Assembly: GCF_004349145.1 (NCBI RefSeq)
Contig: NZ_SMFO01000003.1
Span: 234,258 to 298,257 of the forward strand
From: Flavobacterium hiemivividum
GTDB taxonomy: Bacteria > Bacteroidota > Bacteroidia > Flavobacteriales > Flavobacteriaceae
Length of the DNA: 64,000 nt
Direction: 5' to 3'
A model generated the notes under the pieces. It made no database searches, was not told the DNA's origin, and saw only the letters and a list, made by a program, of their open reading frames with translations. The position numbers and the translations under genes were made by a program. Positions 17,976 to 27,589 of the stretch are shown here, in pieces (within the stretch, counting starts at the first letter, position 1; each line of letters opens with the position of its first letter).

Positions 17976-19112
17976 TTATTTCATTTTCTTTTTAGATGCT
18001 TTTTTAAACTTATCCTTTCCATCTGTTAACCATTTTAAAGAAAAGCTAACGAATTCATTTTTAGTATGTTCATCTTTTTCGAAAAATACCGCTAGGTCGC
18101 CATTTTTTAATACGGTAAGCGACGAATAGGCCGAGCTTCCAGCATAAATGGTTTTTCCTTCTGACCATGTTTTTCCTTCGTCATAACTGATACGAACATT
18201 TAAATTCATGCGCCCTTTTTCCATTTTTGCATTCGAGAAAATGATTCTGTCTTTATTATATCCATCCGCTTTTGCAGTGTATCTGATAATACTTCCGTTA
18301 CAACTTGGATCAATTAATGCTGGCTCTGGTTTACTTGTCCATGATTTTCCTTCATCTGTTGAAGTGTGAACATAACGCATTTTTCCGCCATTAACTCTTG
18401 CGTTCACCATCCAAGATCCATCAGCTAATTCGATGATTTTTGATTCATCAGCTGGTTTTATTGGCGTATCAATAAAGTACCAAGTTTTACCGTGGTCATC
18501 ACTTCCAAAGATGAATAAACCTTTACTTAGATTAACTAAAGTATGTAAAAGTTTTCCATCTCTAGTTTGAATTCCGCGACCTGAGGTGATAAATTTAAAA
18601 TCTTTATGCCATTCAGGTTTTGCAATCTGCTTTGTAATATCTTCTGGTTTACTCCAAGTTTTTCCGTTGTCCTTACTTTTTACTACGTGTAAATAATAAA
18701 TATCTCTTTCTTTTTCAAAATCCATGAAATTATAGAAAAGGATAATTTCTTTAGTATCTCTATCTACAATCATCGAAGGATCGGAAGCGGATAGTCCCAA
18801 TGGAAAATTAACTACAGTTTCAATTCCAGACCATGTTTTGCCATTGTCAGCACTTCGTCTTACAACAATATTAATGTCACCGCTTCGGTTTAGATCACCG
18901 CAGTTAGGAACACGCTCATCGATAGCAGCGATAAGATCGCCGTTTGGGGCTGTAACAATTGCTGGAATTCGGAAGCAGTTAACGCCTTCAACCATTGAAG
19001 TATTAAATAAGTCCTGATGTGAGATTACACCATCTGCGATTTGGTACTTTTCATTTTGGGCCGAAAGACCTATTACGGTAATCAATAAAAGCGATGTGAA
19101 AATTTTTCTCAT
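17976..19112 (-). CDS. nanH: Exo-alpha-sialidase (neuraminidase, GH33)
   Basis: This 378-residue exported enzyme (signal peptide ending GLSAQ) releases terminal sialic acid from glycoconjugates. It shows the FRIP motif (CFRIPAIV, Arg48) and five Asp boxes: SADNGKTW, SKDNGKTW, SDDHGKTW, STDEGKSW and SYDEGKTW, spaced as in a six-bladed propeller. The late AGSSAYSSL segment fits the nucleophilic Tyr region. It has no extra carbohydrate-binding domain. It is the last gene before a strong terminator and sits 109 bp after the 2-epimerase gene. Confidence 0.94.
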   Translation of the reverse strand: MRKIFTSLLLITVIGLSAQNEKYQIADGVISHQDLFNTSMVEGVNCFRIPAIVTAPNGDLIAAIDERVPNCGDLNRSGDINIVVRRSADNGKTWSGIETVVNFPLGLSASDPSMIVDRDTKEIILFYNFMDFEKERDIYYLHVVKSKDNGKTWSKPEDITKQIAKPEWHKDFKFITSGRGIQTRDGKLLHTLVNLSKGLFIFGSDDHGKTWYFIDTPIKPADESKIIELADGSWMVNARVNGGKMRYVHTSTDEGKSWTSKPEPALIDPSCNGSIIRYTAKADGYNKDRIIFSNAKMEKGRMNLNVRISYDEGKTWSEGKTIYAGSSAYSSLTVLKNGDLAVFFEKDEHTKNEFVSFSLKWLTDGKDKFKKASKKKMK

Positions 19113-19221
19113 AATAAAAATTGTTTAATGTTAGTGTGTGTTGTTTGTCTAGTAGGAATATTAAACTAATCTCCAATCTTGTAATTTTCCATCCGACTAT
19201 CTCCAGAATAGACAGCTGTAT

Positions 19222-20412
19222 TTATAGTTGTTTATCCAAATGTTCTTTCAATATTTCTAAGCAATACCACTCTTGTCTTGGTAAATGGAACGGCCCTTTG
19301 AACATGTTTCCTTTGGCAGTTTGAGCGATAGTTCCGTCTTTGTGAAGGTATCCAAACCACTCTCCATTTTCCTTATCGTGAAATTTATTGTACGCATAAT
19401 CATGAACTAACTTATGCCATTCAGCATATTTTGCGTCGCCAGTCATAGTATATGCAAGAAGCGTTGCAATAATCACTTCGTTATGTGGCCACCAAAATTT
19501 CATGTCTTGCCAATATTCTTGCACCGGTTTGTTGTACACATCACGGAAATACAAAATTCCGCCATGCTCTTTGTCCCAACCACGTTCCCACATGTAATCT
19601 AGCATTTTGCAACCTAACGCAATTAATCTAGGATCATTATTTCTGTATTTAGCTTCATGTAAAATAAACCAAGCACCTTCAATCGCATGTCCTGGATTTA
19701 AAGTACGTCCGTCAATGTGATCAATAATCGATCCATCAGGCGCTACTTGTTCCATCACACATTTTATATCGTCTTTTACAAAATAGGTTTCAATTTCGTT
19801 TATCCATGTATCAATCCATTCGTCGCAACGCGGATCCCCAATAGTTTCTCGTAGTTGCTGAGCTGTATTCATCATAATCATGGGTACTCCAATTCCTTTT
19901 GAAGGACGAGTCGAGGTGAATTTAGGCGCTAACAATCCAGGAGTTGTGGAGTATTCGATGCATTTCCCAAATAAATAACGCGCTTTTTCGGCAGCCGCTT
20001 CGTCACCACTTGCTTTTGCATAAGACGCCATAGCGATAACCGCAAATGTTTCTGAGAAATAATAACGGCGTTTGCGTATCGGTTGTCCTTCGCGGGTTAC
20101 GTGAAAGAACATTTGACCATCAGTGTCAAAACAATGATTGTTTAAAAAATCAATTCCTGACTTAGCACCATCTAGCCATTCTTGTTTAGGTTCAACCGTA
20201 TTGTATAGCGTAGATAAAAGCCAAGCAGCACGACCTTGAATCCATACCGCTTTATCATCATCAATTAGACTTCCGTCTTGATCTCGCATTAATAAATAAC
20301 CGCCAAATTCGGTATCTATCGAGCGTGGAAACCAAAATGGAACCGTGTCATTTAATAATTGATTTTGGTAAAAATCTTTTAAACCCTGTAGATCTGTCGT
20401 TGAATAATTCAT
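19222..20412 (-). CDS. N-acylglucosamine 2-epimerase (AGE/RnBP family)
   Basis: This 396-residue cytoplasmic (alpha/alpha)6-barrel protein should interconvert ManNAc and GlcNAc. Typical blocks are FGGYLLMRDQDGS, AVWIQGRAAWLLSTLY, RRYYFSETFAVIAMASYAKA, LNPGHAIEGAWFILHEA, WDKEHGGILYFRD, MKFWWPHNEVIIATLLAY and HLPRQEWYCLEIL. In Bacteroides-type sialic-acid pathways this family (called NanE there, unrelated to enterobacterial NanE) follows the lyase step. It sits between the MFS transporter and sialidase genes. The 312-bp gap upstream suggests an extra promoter. Confidence 0.9.
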   Translation of the reverse strand: MNYSTTDLQGLKDFYQNQLLNDTVPFWFPRSIDTEFGGYLLMRDQDGSLIDDDKAVWIQGRAAWLLSTLYNTVEPKQEWLDGAKSGIDFLNNHCFDTDGQMFFHVTREGQPIRKRRYYFSETFAVIAMASYAKASGDEAAAEKARYLFGKCIEYSTTPGLLAPKFTSTRPSKGIGVPMIMMNTAQQLRETIGDPRCDEWIDTWINEIETYFVKDDIKCVMEQVAPDGSIIDHIDGRTLNPGHAIEGAWFILHEAKYRNNDPRLIALGCKMLDYMWERGWDKEHGGILYFRDVYNKPVQEYWQDMKFWWPHNEVIIATLLAYTMTGDAKYAEWHKLVHDYAYNKFHDKENGEWFGYLHKDGTIAQTAKGNMFKGPFHLPRQEWYCLEILKEHLDKQL

Positions 20413-20724
20413 CTCTTAAAAGTATTTTTAGTTGGATTTGCGTAAATCCATCTGCTTATTTTAATTATTTGAAGCAGCTTTTTAGGCGCTCCATATGTTT
20501 TATATTTTATTAAGATATATTTCAAAAGTGCCAAATAGATTTGCTAATTCGACTTATAAAAAAAACCTTTTTAAACCTTGTTAAATCTAATTTTTCGGTT
20601 TAAATAGTCTATCGAAAAGTCGAAATATGACATTTCGCCTTAACAGATAGAACTAACCAAAACAAAACTCAGAATATTTTAAATTATATGATGTGTGTCT
20701 TTTAACAATTATTCGAATGAAATA
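20413..20724. promoter_or_regulatory. Intergenic region upstream of the 2-epimerase gene
   Basis: This 312-bp gap lies inside the nan gene run and carries a small inverted repeat, CGAAAT (20621-20626) with ATTTCG (20632-20637). It lacks the paired AAAATATTTT module found upstream of the lyase and SusC genes; only a partial match (AGAATATTTT) occurs at about 20671-20680. No -33/-7 pair is clear. Confidence 0.3.
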
Positions 20725-21969
20725 TTATTCGTCTACAAAGTCATTTACCTTGGGACGTAAGAAACTTATTTGGACGATTAACGCAATCAAAACAACTCCT
20801 GCCATAAAAGCGAATCCATTGCCTAATGTTCCACTATCAGAATATTTTCCTAATAGCGAAGTTACTAATGCACCGCATCCAACTCCAGTCATGTTTAGAA
20901 CGCCATAGGCTGTTGCTCTGTATTTTGAAGAAACAAACTGACAAAGAATAGGCATATTATTAGCGTCAAACATACCGTAACCAATACCGAAACAAAGTGC
21001 AGCACCGACAACACTAATTAATGAGCCTCCAAAACCAATAAATAATAATGCAGGGATAGTTAATCCCAGACCTATGGCACTGGTGTAAACTCTTCCTTTA
21101 ATATTTTTTTCAACCCATTTATCAGATAAAATCCCTCCAAAAATAACACCTATAAATGCAGATACTGATATGGTAATGGTTGCTAAAGGACCAGCTTGTT
21201 CCATCGGTATATTTAAGTTTTGAGAGAATAGGGTAGGGAGCCAGTTTTTAGTTGCCCAACCGGGTAAGCTTGGAATAGCAAAATAGAACAGGATAATCCA
21301 AAAGGACATATTTGTGAATAAAATACTCAAGCCTTTTAAGACTGACGCTTTTTCTTTTGCAGGTGAATCAGCAGTGGCTTTCGGGGTAGATTCAGGATGT
21401 TTAAATTCTACTAATAAAAAGACTAAAACAACTGAATATACGATTCCGATTAAACCAAAATAATGAAAAGTGGTATGCCAAGAAAAAGAAGCTGCGATTG
21501 TTGCTCCGAATCCACCAATTGCAGAACCCATATATAGTCCCGTCATGTGAATTCCAATGGCCAGTGATCTTGTTTTTTGTTGGTGGTAATCAGCGATCAA
21601 AGACAAACCAGCAGGAATGTATAAGGCTTCACTAACTCCCATTAAGGCTCTTAGCCAATATAATTGATTGTAAGTCGTTGCCAAGCCCATTGCATAAGTT
21701 ACGGCTGACCAAACAAAAAGGCTGCCTACAATTAACCATTTTCTATTCATCTTGTCGGCGATGATTCCTGATACAGGACTCATTAAAGCATAAATCCACA
21801 GGAATATGGCCATTAGTCGGCCAAAATTCTCACCCGAAACTAATTCTGGGATATCGGTTTCCATTGAAGGTCGCATGGTTGCCAGCATTTGTCTGTCCAT
21901 GTAGTTCAGCAAAGCGACAATCCATAGTAAGGCCACGACAACCCAAGGATAATATTTTGATTGTTTCAT
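20725..21969 (-). CDS. nanT: MFS transporter, probable sialic-acid importer
   Basis: This 414-residue inner-membrane protein has about 12 hydrophobic helices and MFS motifs: LNYMDRQMLA in helix 1, GIIADKMNRKWLI between helices 2 and 3, and GGILSDKWVEKNIKGR in the second half. A longer reading from 22056 would overlap the upstream gene; the ATG at 21969 (MKQSKYYPWVVVALLW) places the first helix normally. Its position between the kelch protein and epimerase genes matches the NanT-type MFS carriers of Bacteroidota sialic-acid loci. Substrate is inferred from context. Confidence 0.86.
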   Translation of the reverse strand: MKQSKYYPWVVVALLWIVALLNYMDRQMLATMRPSMETDIPELVSGENFGRLMAIFLWIYALMSPVSGIIADKMNRKWLIVGSLFVWSAVTYAMGLATTYNQLYWLRALMGVSEALYIPAGLSLIADYHQQKTRSLAIGIHMTGLYMGSAIGGFGATIAASFSWHTTFHYFGLIGIVYSVVLVFLLVEFKHPESTPKATADSPAKEKASVLKGLSILFTNMSFWIILFYFAIPSLPGWATKNWLPTLFSQNLNIPMEQAGPLATITISVSAFIGVIFGGILSDKWVEKNIKGRVYTSAIGLGLTIPALLFIGFGGSLISVVGAALCFGIGYGMFDANNMPILCQFVSSKYRATAYGVLNMTGVGCGALVTSLLGKYSDSGTLGNGFAFMAGVVLIALIVQISFLRPKVNDFVDE

Positions 21970-22039
21970 ATTTAGGTTTTCTTTTTTTGGTTTTTTGGTT
22001 GCTGCTTCCGCAAAGAAATAGCTAGGGTAACAAATATTT

Positions 22040-23215
22040 TTATTTCTTGATTGCACCTAACATCACATTAGGGGTGCGAATTCCAGGTTTAATTTCCCCG
22101 TTAGACAGGATTATTTTTTTATCCCATAAAACAGCTGGTGTCGTAACATGTGGTAAAAATGGCAATTCGCCTATTTTAGACCATTGATCCGTAAGGGTAT
22201 TGTACAATAAGATTCCGTTATAAAATCCTGGGTGATTTGTCACTAAATTATTTTTCTTAGCAATGAGGTCGGCTTTCAACTCAGGGGATTCTGCTTTCGC
22301 AATTTGAGATAGATAGGTTTCGATTTGGTGAAAAATCTCACCATTGTCTCCACCAACAATTAATACAGAATTAGTTCCTACGGCAACTCCGGCTCCCGCT
22401 GAAAAGTTAGTACTGCTTTTTCCATCAGAAATTGTTGCTGCAGCTTCCCAGCTTTGTTTTTTTAGATCGAAAACAAAAGTAGTATTGTGTAAATCACTTA
22501 TTCCCGAAGCTGTTTTTGTTCTTCCACCTACAACATAGATGTTAGTGCCGTTTTTTCCTTTTTGAGCAACGGCAACTGAATTGGCTAAAGCCATAGGAAG
22601 TTTTGGCAAGGTTTTCCACTGTGAATTTTCCTCATTCAAATCTAGACTTGCAAAGATATCAGATGATTGTGTTGCCTGATCTCCTCCAACTGCATAGACA
22701 ACATTACCAATGTTAGTAAGCGCTATGTTTGTGATTGCCAAAGGGAAATCCGCTAGTGATTTTGTTTCCACTTCTTTTTTGGTTGCATTCCATTTTAATA
22801 AAAACGATTTATTAGAAAGTCCATTTTCATTTTCTCCACCCACATATACCACGCCTAAATCAGTAGAAGTGGTTCCACAGTAAGCGATTGGTTCTGCTAG
22901 CTCACCTTTTACTGCTGCAATCCAAGTAAATTTGTCTTTGCATTTTTCAAGTACATGAATCGTTTTCGAATAACTTTTCTTTCCTCCTTCCCAAGGCATT
23001 TTATCAGGAAAATTAGCACCACCAGTGACAATTAAAACATCATTGCTAACGCCGTTAATTGCACCTGCGAAGCCTATTGAAAGACTGCCATCTGTATTGT
23101 GCAATTGTGCAGCTGTTGTCCAATCCAGCTGTTTTACGGCTGTTTTTTGAGAAAATGCGTCAGTTGTTGACATAAGTAGGGAGATAAAAATTAGAGAAAA
23201 AATGGATTTATTCAT
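22040..23215 (-). CDS. nanM: Kelch-repeat cyclically permuted mutarotase, NanM-like N-acetylneuraminate epimerase
   Basis: This exported 391-residue protein (signal peptide ending TDAFSQ) consists of kelch-type beta-propeller blades (VLIVTGGANFPDKMPW, GVVYVGGENENG, NVVYAVGGDQA, NIYVVGGRT, SVLIVGGDNGE). The family converts the alpha anomer of Neu5Ac, as released by sialidase, to the beta form that transporters and the lyase use. It sits 33 bp after the lyase gene and 70 bp before the transporter, so one transcript is likely. The periplasmic location fits work between the two membranes. Confidence 0.86.
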   Translation of the reverse strand: MNKSIFSLIFISLLMSTTDAFSQKTAVKQLDWTTAAQLHNTDGSLSIGFAGAINGVSNDVLIVTGGANFPDKMPWEGGKKSYSKTIHVLEKCKDKFTWIAAVKGELAEPIAYCGTTSTDLGVVYVGGENENGLSNKSFLLKWNATKKEVETKSLADFPLAITNIALTNIGNVVYAVGGDQATQSSDIFASLDLNEENSQWKTLPKLPMALANSVAVAQKGKNGTNIYVVGGRTKTASGISDLHNTTFVFDLKKQSWEAAATISDGKSSTNFSAGAGVAVGTNSVLIVGGDNGEIFHQIETYLSQIAKAESPELKADLIAKKNNLVTNHPGFYNGILLYNTLTDQWSKIGELPFLPHVTTPAVLWDKKIILSNGEIKPGIRTPNVMLGAIKK

Positions 23216-23248
23216 CGTTATTATTTTAAAATAAAACGTGCGATTAGA

Positions 23249-24169
23249 TTATTTTGATTTGAATTCGTCAAAATTTAAACTAGCTACATCTTTTTTGAAC
23301 AATTCAAATTGTTCAGCGCTCATGTTTTTAACCGGCAATCTGAATTCACCTAAATCAAATCCTACTGTTTTCATGTAAGCTTTCCCTACTGAGATTCCGC
23401 CGTATTTTCCTAACAAGCGAATCATGTCAATTGATTTTTGTTGTAAAACACGTGCTTTAACTAAATCATTAGCATTGAAAGCATCGATCAAATCGTAATA
23501 CAGTGGAGCGGCATAATTAAATGTGCTTCCTACAGCACCTTTGGCGCCTAACACTAATGCAGAAAGCATGTTTTCATCACGTCCCCATAGCATATCGTAT
23601 TTACCATTTTCATAGCTCATACAACTTTGGTAATCCATGAAATCTTCATGTGTGTATTTTACTCCAGCGAAGTTGTCTAATTTTCCATCTAGTGCTCTCA
23701 CTAAATCGAACATTGGTAAGTTTACTCCAGTCAGTACTGGAATATGGTAGTAATAGAAAGGCATGTTAGGTACTTCTTTTCCTACTTCGATACATACTTG
23801 TGCTAGCATGTCAATGTTTGCCGGTTTAAAATAAAACGGTCCAGTCAAAGAAACTGCGTATAAACCTATTTCGTATGCATGTTTGGCTAATTCGATACAA
23901 TCAGCAAGACAAGTACCTGCTAAAAATGCCATTACTTTAAAGTCGGGATCCTGATTACTACAATCAGCCCAAGCTTGAGCAACTGCTTTCTTTTCGGCCA
24001 TAGTTGTAGAGACTCCTTCTCCTGTAGAACCATTTATAAATGCGCCCGTCACTCCGTTTTGTTTTAGAAAAGAATAATAACCGGGAATTAAACTAACATC
24101 TAATTTTCCGTTACTGTCAAATGGTGTAAATGGAGCTGAGATAAGACCTTGTAAGTGTTGAATTTTCAT
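23249..24169 (-). CDS. nanA: N-acetylneuraminate lyase (DHDPS/NAL family)
   Basis: This 306-residue class I aldolase should split Neu5Ac into ManNAc and pyruvate (called NanL in Bacteroides). It has the GSTGEG pyruvate-binding motif, YYYHIPVLTG with the proton-relay Tyr, and the Schiff-base Lys171 in FAGVKYTHED. A start at 24220 would add a hydrophobic 17-residue leader unlike the family, so the ATG at 24169 (MKIQHLQGLISAPFTPF) is chosen. It is the first gene of the lyase-mutarotase-transporter run and has an unusually long upstream region carrying the paired palindromes. Confidence 0.9.
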   Translation of the reverse strand: MKIQHLQGLISAPFTPFDSNGKLDVSLIPGYYSFLKQNGVTGAFINGSTGEGVSTTMAEKKAVAQAWADCSNQDPDFKVMAFLAGTCLADCIELAKHAYEIGLYAVSLTGPFYFKPANIDMLAQVCIEVGKEVPNMPFYYYHIPVLTGVNLPMFDLVRALDGKLDNFAGVKYTHEDFMDYQSCMSYENGKYDMLWGRDENMLSALVLGAKGAVGSTFNYAAPLYYDLIDAFNANDLVKARVLQQKSIDMIRLLGKYGGISVGKAYMKTVGFDLGEFRLPVKNMSAEQFELFKKDVASLNFDEFKSK

Positions 24170-24492
24170 AATATGTTTTTTTATTTTCTTTAGTATTAGG
24201 TGCAGTCCAAAAAAGTACAATTTTAGACTGTAGAATATAAATATGTAGATAAAAGAATACCGAGATATTTTTATTATCGCAACAATATGTATTGGCTATA
24301 ACTGATTTATAATCTAACCACTGTTAATTTTTAGTGTTGAATTATAAATCTATTTCTTAGATAGTGTTTTTTAGAAACCCAATTGTATTTAATCGAACTC
24401 TTTTCTGCCTAAACTGATGCAGATGATTTTTTTGTAACGAAAAAGGTGCTCTAATGCTTTATAAATGATGTGTTTACTATTAAAAAGTAAAC

Positions 24493-24543
24493 TTACAAAA
24501 TATTTTAATAAAAGAAGCGTATTTATTAAAATATTTTAATAAC
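24493..24543 (-). promoter_or_regulatory. Paired palindromic operator upstream of the lyase gene
   Basis: Two AAAATATTTT cores lie at 24497-24506 and 24528-24537, 31 bp apart. The second is the centre of a perfect 20-bp palindrome, TTATTAAAATATTTTAATAA (24523-24542). The same two cores with the same 31-bp spacing and similar flanks occur upstream of the SusC gene at 31394-31444. The pair lies between the stop of the ROK regulator gene and the lyase gene, about 330 bp from the lyase start. ROK repressors bind AT-rich palindromes, so the neighbouring ROK protein is the natural candidate. Confidence 0.65.
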
Positions 24544-24561
24544 AAAAAGAAGAAAATAAGT

Positions 24562-25794
24562 TTAATTGTTAATTAATGTGGAAAGCATTCTTTCTTTCAC
24601 CACACAACAGGCACCAATTACGCCTGCTCGATGTCCTAAATTTGATTTCTTTAGCTTGACATCTCTGTTCACTAATCCTAAAGAATATTTCTTTAAGGCT
24701 GATTGAATAGGTAGTAAGACATATCCTCCTAATAGTGAAAAATCTCCACCGACAACTAATAATTCTGGATTGAAAATATTGAGAATCATGGACAAATAAC
24801 GGCCCATTTTTTCACTTTGTTTAGAAATTAAATCGACACATAAGCTGTCTTCTAGGTTCAATGCGCCCATAATTATAGCATGATGTTGTAAATCATTTGA
24901 ATCCTCATCAAGCACTACTTGAGAATGCCTTCCTGCTGCAATAGCCTCTTTAAATTGATTTACTAAAGCCCAGCCCGATATTTCAGTTTCGAGACAGCCT
25001 ATTTTTCCGCACTGGCACAAAAGACCATTGTCAAAAATGTTACTGTGACCAAATTCTCCTGAGTATCCTGATTTTCCATAGTAGAGTTGGCCGTTAGTTA
25101 TAATTCCTATTGCCACACCCCAACCGTAGTTTACATAAATTACGTCTTGTTCTTCATCAACAATGCCTTCGCGGTATTCACCAAAAGCCATTGCTCTAGT
25201 ATCATTTTCTAAGCGAACAGGTATTCCTAGCTGCTCTGAAATGATTTCGCTTAAAGGCTGGTTTTCACTAAAAAAGAAGTTGTAGCTGAATCCTTCCATC
25301 GAATTAATTCGACCAGATAAGTTGATACAAGCTCCAACAATCATTTTTTTATTTACTGAGCTGTCTTCTATAAAGGAGTTGATCAGGCTGCATAACTCTA
25401 AAAGGGATTCTTGTGTGTTTTCGAGAACAAAGGAAGTTCCTAATTCGATACTAACAAATTCATTTTTTATATTTTGCAATCCAATAGACATGTTGCTTCG
25501 GCCCACTTCTATTCCTAGAAAGTAAGCGCAAGTTGGATTGATACTATATAGAGAGGGGCGTCTGCCGCCACTATTGGTAATTTTCCCCATATCTACGACA
25601 TAGCCTTCAAGCAGTAACTCATTGACTGCCTTAGTAACCGTAGGGACACTTGATTGCAGTTCAGACCCTAACTCGGCAATGGTTGCATTTCCGTAAGATA
25701 GTAGACGCTTTACTATTGATTGTCTCAACATGTGCCACTTTTGTCCCGAAAGACTGTTGTCAGTACTCACGTCTAAAATATCCTTTAAGCTCAT
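24562..25794 (-). CDS. ROK-family transcriptional regulator
   Basis: This 410-residue protein has an N-terminal winged HTH (ATIAELGSELQSSVPTVTKAVNELLLEGYV) and a ROK domain with the LENDTRAMAFGEY block, EFGH (ExGH motif) and the zinc-binding CQCGKIGCLE. The NagC/Mlc-like architecture indicates a repressor released by an amino sugar or its phosphate. The Asp of the ND pair, used for catalysis in ROK kinases, is kept. It is encoded between the SusCD pair and the lyase gene, whose upstream regions share a paired palindrome. It is preceded by the SusCD terminator, so it has its own promoter. Confidence 0.9.
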   Translation of the reverse strand: MSLKDILDVSTDNSLSGQKWHMLRQSIVKRLLSYGNATIAELGSELQSSVPTVTKAVNELLLEGYVVDMGKITNSGGRRPSLYSINPTCAYFLGIEVGRSNMSIGLQNIKNEFVSIELGTSFVLENTQESLLELCSLINSFIEDSSVNKKMIVGACINLSGRINSMEGFSYNFFFSENQPLSEIISEQLGIPVRLENDTRAMAFGEYREGIVDEEQDVIYVNYGWGVAIGIITNGQLYYGKSGYSGEFGHSNIFDNGLLCQCGKIGCLETEISGWALVNQFKEAIAAGRHSQVVLDEDSNDLQHHAIIMGALNLEDSLCVDLISKQSEKMGRYLSMILNIFNPELLVVGGDFSLLGGYVLLPIQSALKKYSLGLVNRDVKLKKSNLGHRAGVIGACCVVKERMLSTLINN

Positions 25795-25963
25795 TTTTAA
25801 TCGTTTTTAAAATAATTTGAGGTGCTTGATCACAAACTTACTATATTTTTTTAAAACTGATATAGAATTTGTACAACTATTCTTATTTGTAGTTAATCCA
25901 CTTTTCTTTATAATTAGAATCAGTTTTCGCAGAGAAGAAATACAGAAAAGCAAACTAAAAAAA

Positions 25964-25996
25964 AAATCCGGCAAATTAATATTATTTGCCGGATTT
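25964..25996 (-). terminator. Intrinsic terminator after the SusC/SusD pair of the sialic-acid locus
   Basis: AAATCCGGCAAAT (25964-25976) and ATTTGCCGGATTT (25984-25996) form a perfect 13-bp stem with a 7-nt loop, followed on the minus strand by a run of about ten Ts. It lies 15 bp past the SusD stop. Confidence 0.88.
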
Positions 25997-26010
25997 GAAA
26001 TTAATTTAAT

Positions 26011-27585
26011 CTAAGTTCCACTGTAACCAGGATTTTGTTGCCCTTTTAAGGTTTCGTCACTGTTTAATGTGCTTAGGTCTATTGGCCATAGTATTTTATG
26101 GTTTTGACCAGCAATATTATCAAGTACACCCACTAGGTTAAGGTCTTTTCTAAATACTAAAGGTGTTCCAGAAGCGTCTTGCATACGGCGTAAATCGTGC
26201 CATATTTTTGCTTCAGCAACAAACTCTTTTTGTCTTTCAGCAAAAATAGCCAATTCGTTTTGTTCGAATGTGCCATTCACATAAACTGGGGCAACACTTC
26301 CTGCATAAGCTCTAGTTCTTATGATGTTGATCTCAGCAGATGGATCTTGGTTTTGTTTGTTTTTAATTTCGGCTAACATTAAATAAGCGTCAGCTACTCT
26401 AAATATTGGGAAATCATCTGAGAAAGAACGTGCTCCGTCAACGATTGTCCCAATAAACTTACGAAGGTTTGTAGCATGAATCGCTCCTTTGTTAAAGTTT
26501 AAGAATGTTACATTTGCTCTGGTATCTGCAGACTCGTATTGTGTGTACAAGTCGTATTTGTACTCGTAACGAATAATAGTTCCACCGCCATTTACTTTTA
26601 ATGGATCAGAAGCTGGAATTGCTACTCCTTTATCATCAACATAGCCTGCTAGAGGATCTGTAATGGCATAAATAAATTGGCTAAAGCTGTTTGTAGCTTC
26701 TCCTTGACCATAACGCAATGCAAAAATAATTTCACTGTTTCCTTTTAAAGATGCCGATGCAGCTGAGTTGAATACATTTGCAAAATTAGATTGCAAGCTG
26801 TATTTTGGTATAACTGCTTCGATTGCCGTTCTAGCCATAATTAAATCTGCTGTTGTCGTTGCTGGAGCTGCTCCATCAATTTTAACTTTCGCTGACCATA
26901 AATATACTTCGCCTTTTAACATTTGTGACGCTGCTAAGGACCACTGTGCTTTTTGCATTTTAGTAGTGTAGTTGTCTGCAAAACTAGCAACTGACTTATT
27001 AACGTCTTCTTTGATGAAATCTAAAGTTTCTTTCTCAGTTGCAGTACGTGGTAAATAAGCATCTTGAGCTGTAGTTGGCGTACTGATAACTACTTTAGGT
27101 TCTTTTGCTAATGGCACGCGACCGTAAGTACGGTATAATTGGAAATAATAAAAAGCTCTTAAACCATAAGCTTGACCTAAGTAATAGCTTTTGTCTGTAG
27201 CAACTAAATAGTCTGCTTTTTCCACTTGGTAAATAAAATTATTCACTTGAAAAATTGCAGCATAGATGCCCGCCCAATTTGAAATTCCAGGAGAGGATTC
27301 TCTAATGTCTTGGCGAACAATAGAACCTGCGTTTAATGAGGCTGTTCCTGTAAAACTGGTTCCATCTCTTAATGTTCCTCCTCTAAGTTCTCCTAAATTA
27401 AACATGGTGAACTGATAATTTCTTAACTGATTGTGCAAGCCAACCATCGCTCCATCAACTTGTGAAGGAGTTTTCCAAAAGCTTCCACTGGCGTAATAAT
27501 CCTCAGGAGCTAAATCTAAATTATCGCAAGCATTAAACGTCATTGATAACGTCAATAATGCAATTCCTAATAGTATCTTTTTCAT
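26011..27585 (-). CDS. SusD/RagB-family lipoprotein (NanU-like)
   Basis: This 524-residue lipoprotein has lipobox FNAC, and SusD blocks SGSFWKTPSQVDGAMVGLHNQL, YGLRAFYYFQLYRTYGRVPL, FRVADAYLMLAEIKNKQ and AEAKIWHDLRRMQ. The ATG at 27585 (MKKILLGIALL) gives a normal lipoprotein signal; the upstream ATG at 27612 does not. It directly follows the SusC gene (about 4 bp) and ends at a strong terminator. In Bacteroides and Tannerella sialic-acid loci this position is occupied by the sialic-acid-binding NanU, the likely role here. Confidence 0.9.
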   Translation of the reverse strand: MKKILLGIALLTLSMTFNACDNLDLAPEDYYASGSFWKTPSQVDGAMVGLHNQLRNYQFTMFNLGELRGGTLRDGTSFTGTASLNAGSIVRQDIRESSPGISNWAGIYAAIFQVNNFIYQVEKADYLVATDKSYYLGQAYGLRAFYYFQLYRTYGRVPLAKEPKVVISTPTTAQDAYLPRTATEKETLDFIKEDVNKSVASFADNYTTKMQKAQWSLAASQMLKGEVYLWSAKVKIDGAAPATTTADLIMARTAIEAVIPKYSLQSNFANVFNSAASASLKGNSEIIFALRYGQGEATNSFSQFIYAITDPLAGYVDDKGVAIPASDPLKVNGGGTIIRYEYKYDLYTQYESADTRANVTFLNFNKGAIHATNLRKFIGTIVDGARSFSDDFPIFRVADAYLMLAEIKNKQNQDPSAEINIIRTRAYAGSVAPVYVNGTFEQNELAIFAERQKEFVAEAKIWHDLRRMQDASGTPLVFRKDLNLVGVLDNIAGQNHKILWPIDLSTLNSDETLKGQQNPGYSGT

Positions 27586-27589
27586 AATT

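Noticed and set aside
20671..20680. AGAATATTTT upstream of the 2-epimerase gene as a third operator
   Set aside because: Only a single partial core, no partner at 31 bp; expected by chance in AT-rich DNA.
24472..24492. GTTTAC...GTAAAC inverted repeat beside the lyase operator
   Set aside because: Arms of six bases separated by an A-rich spacer with no counterpart at the NanO-like promoter.
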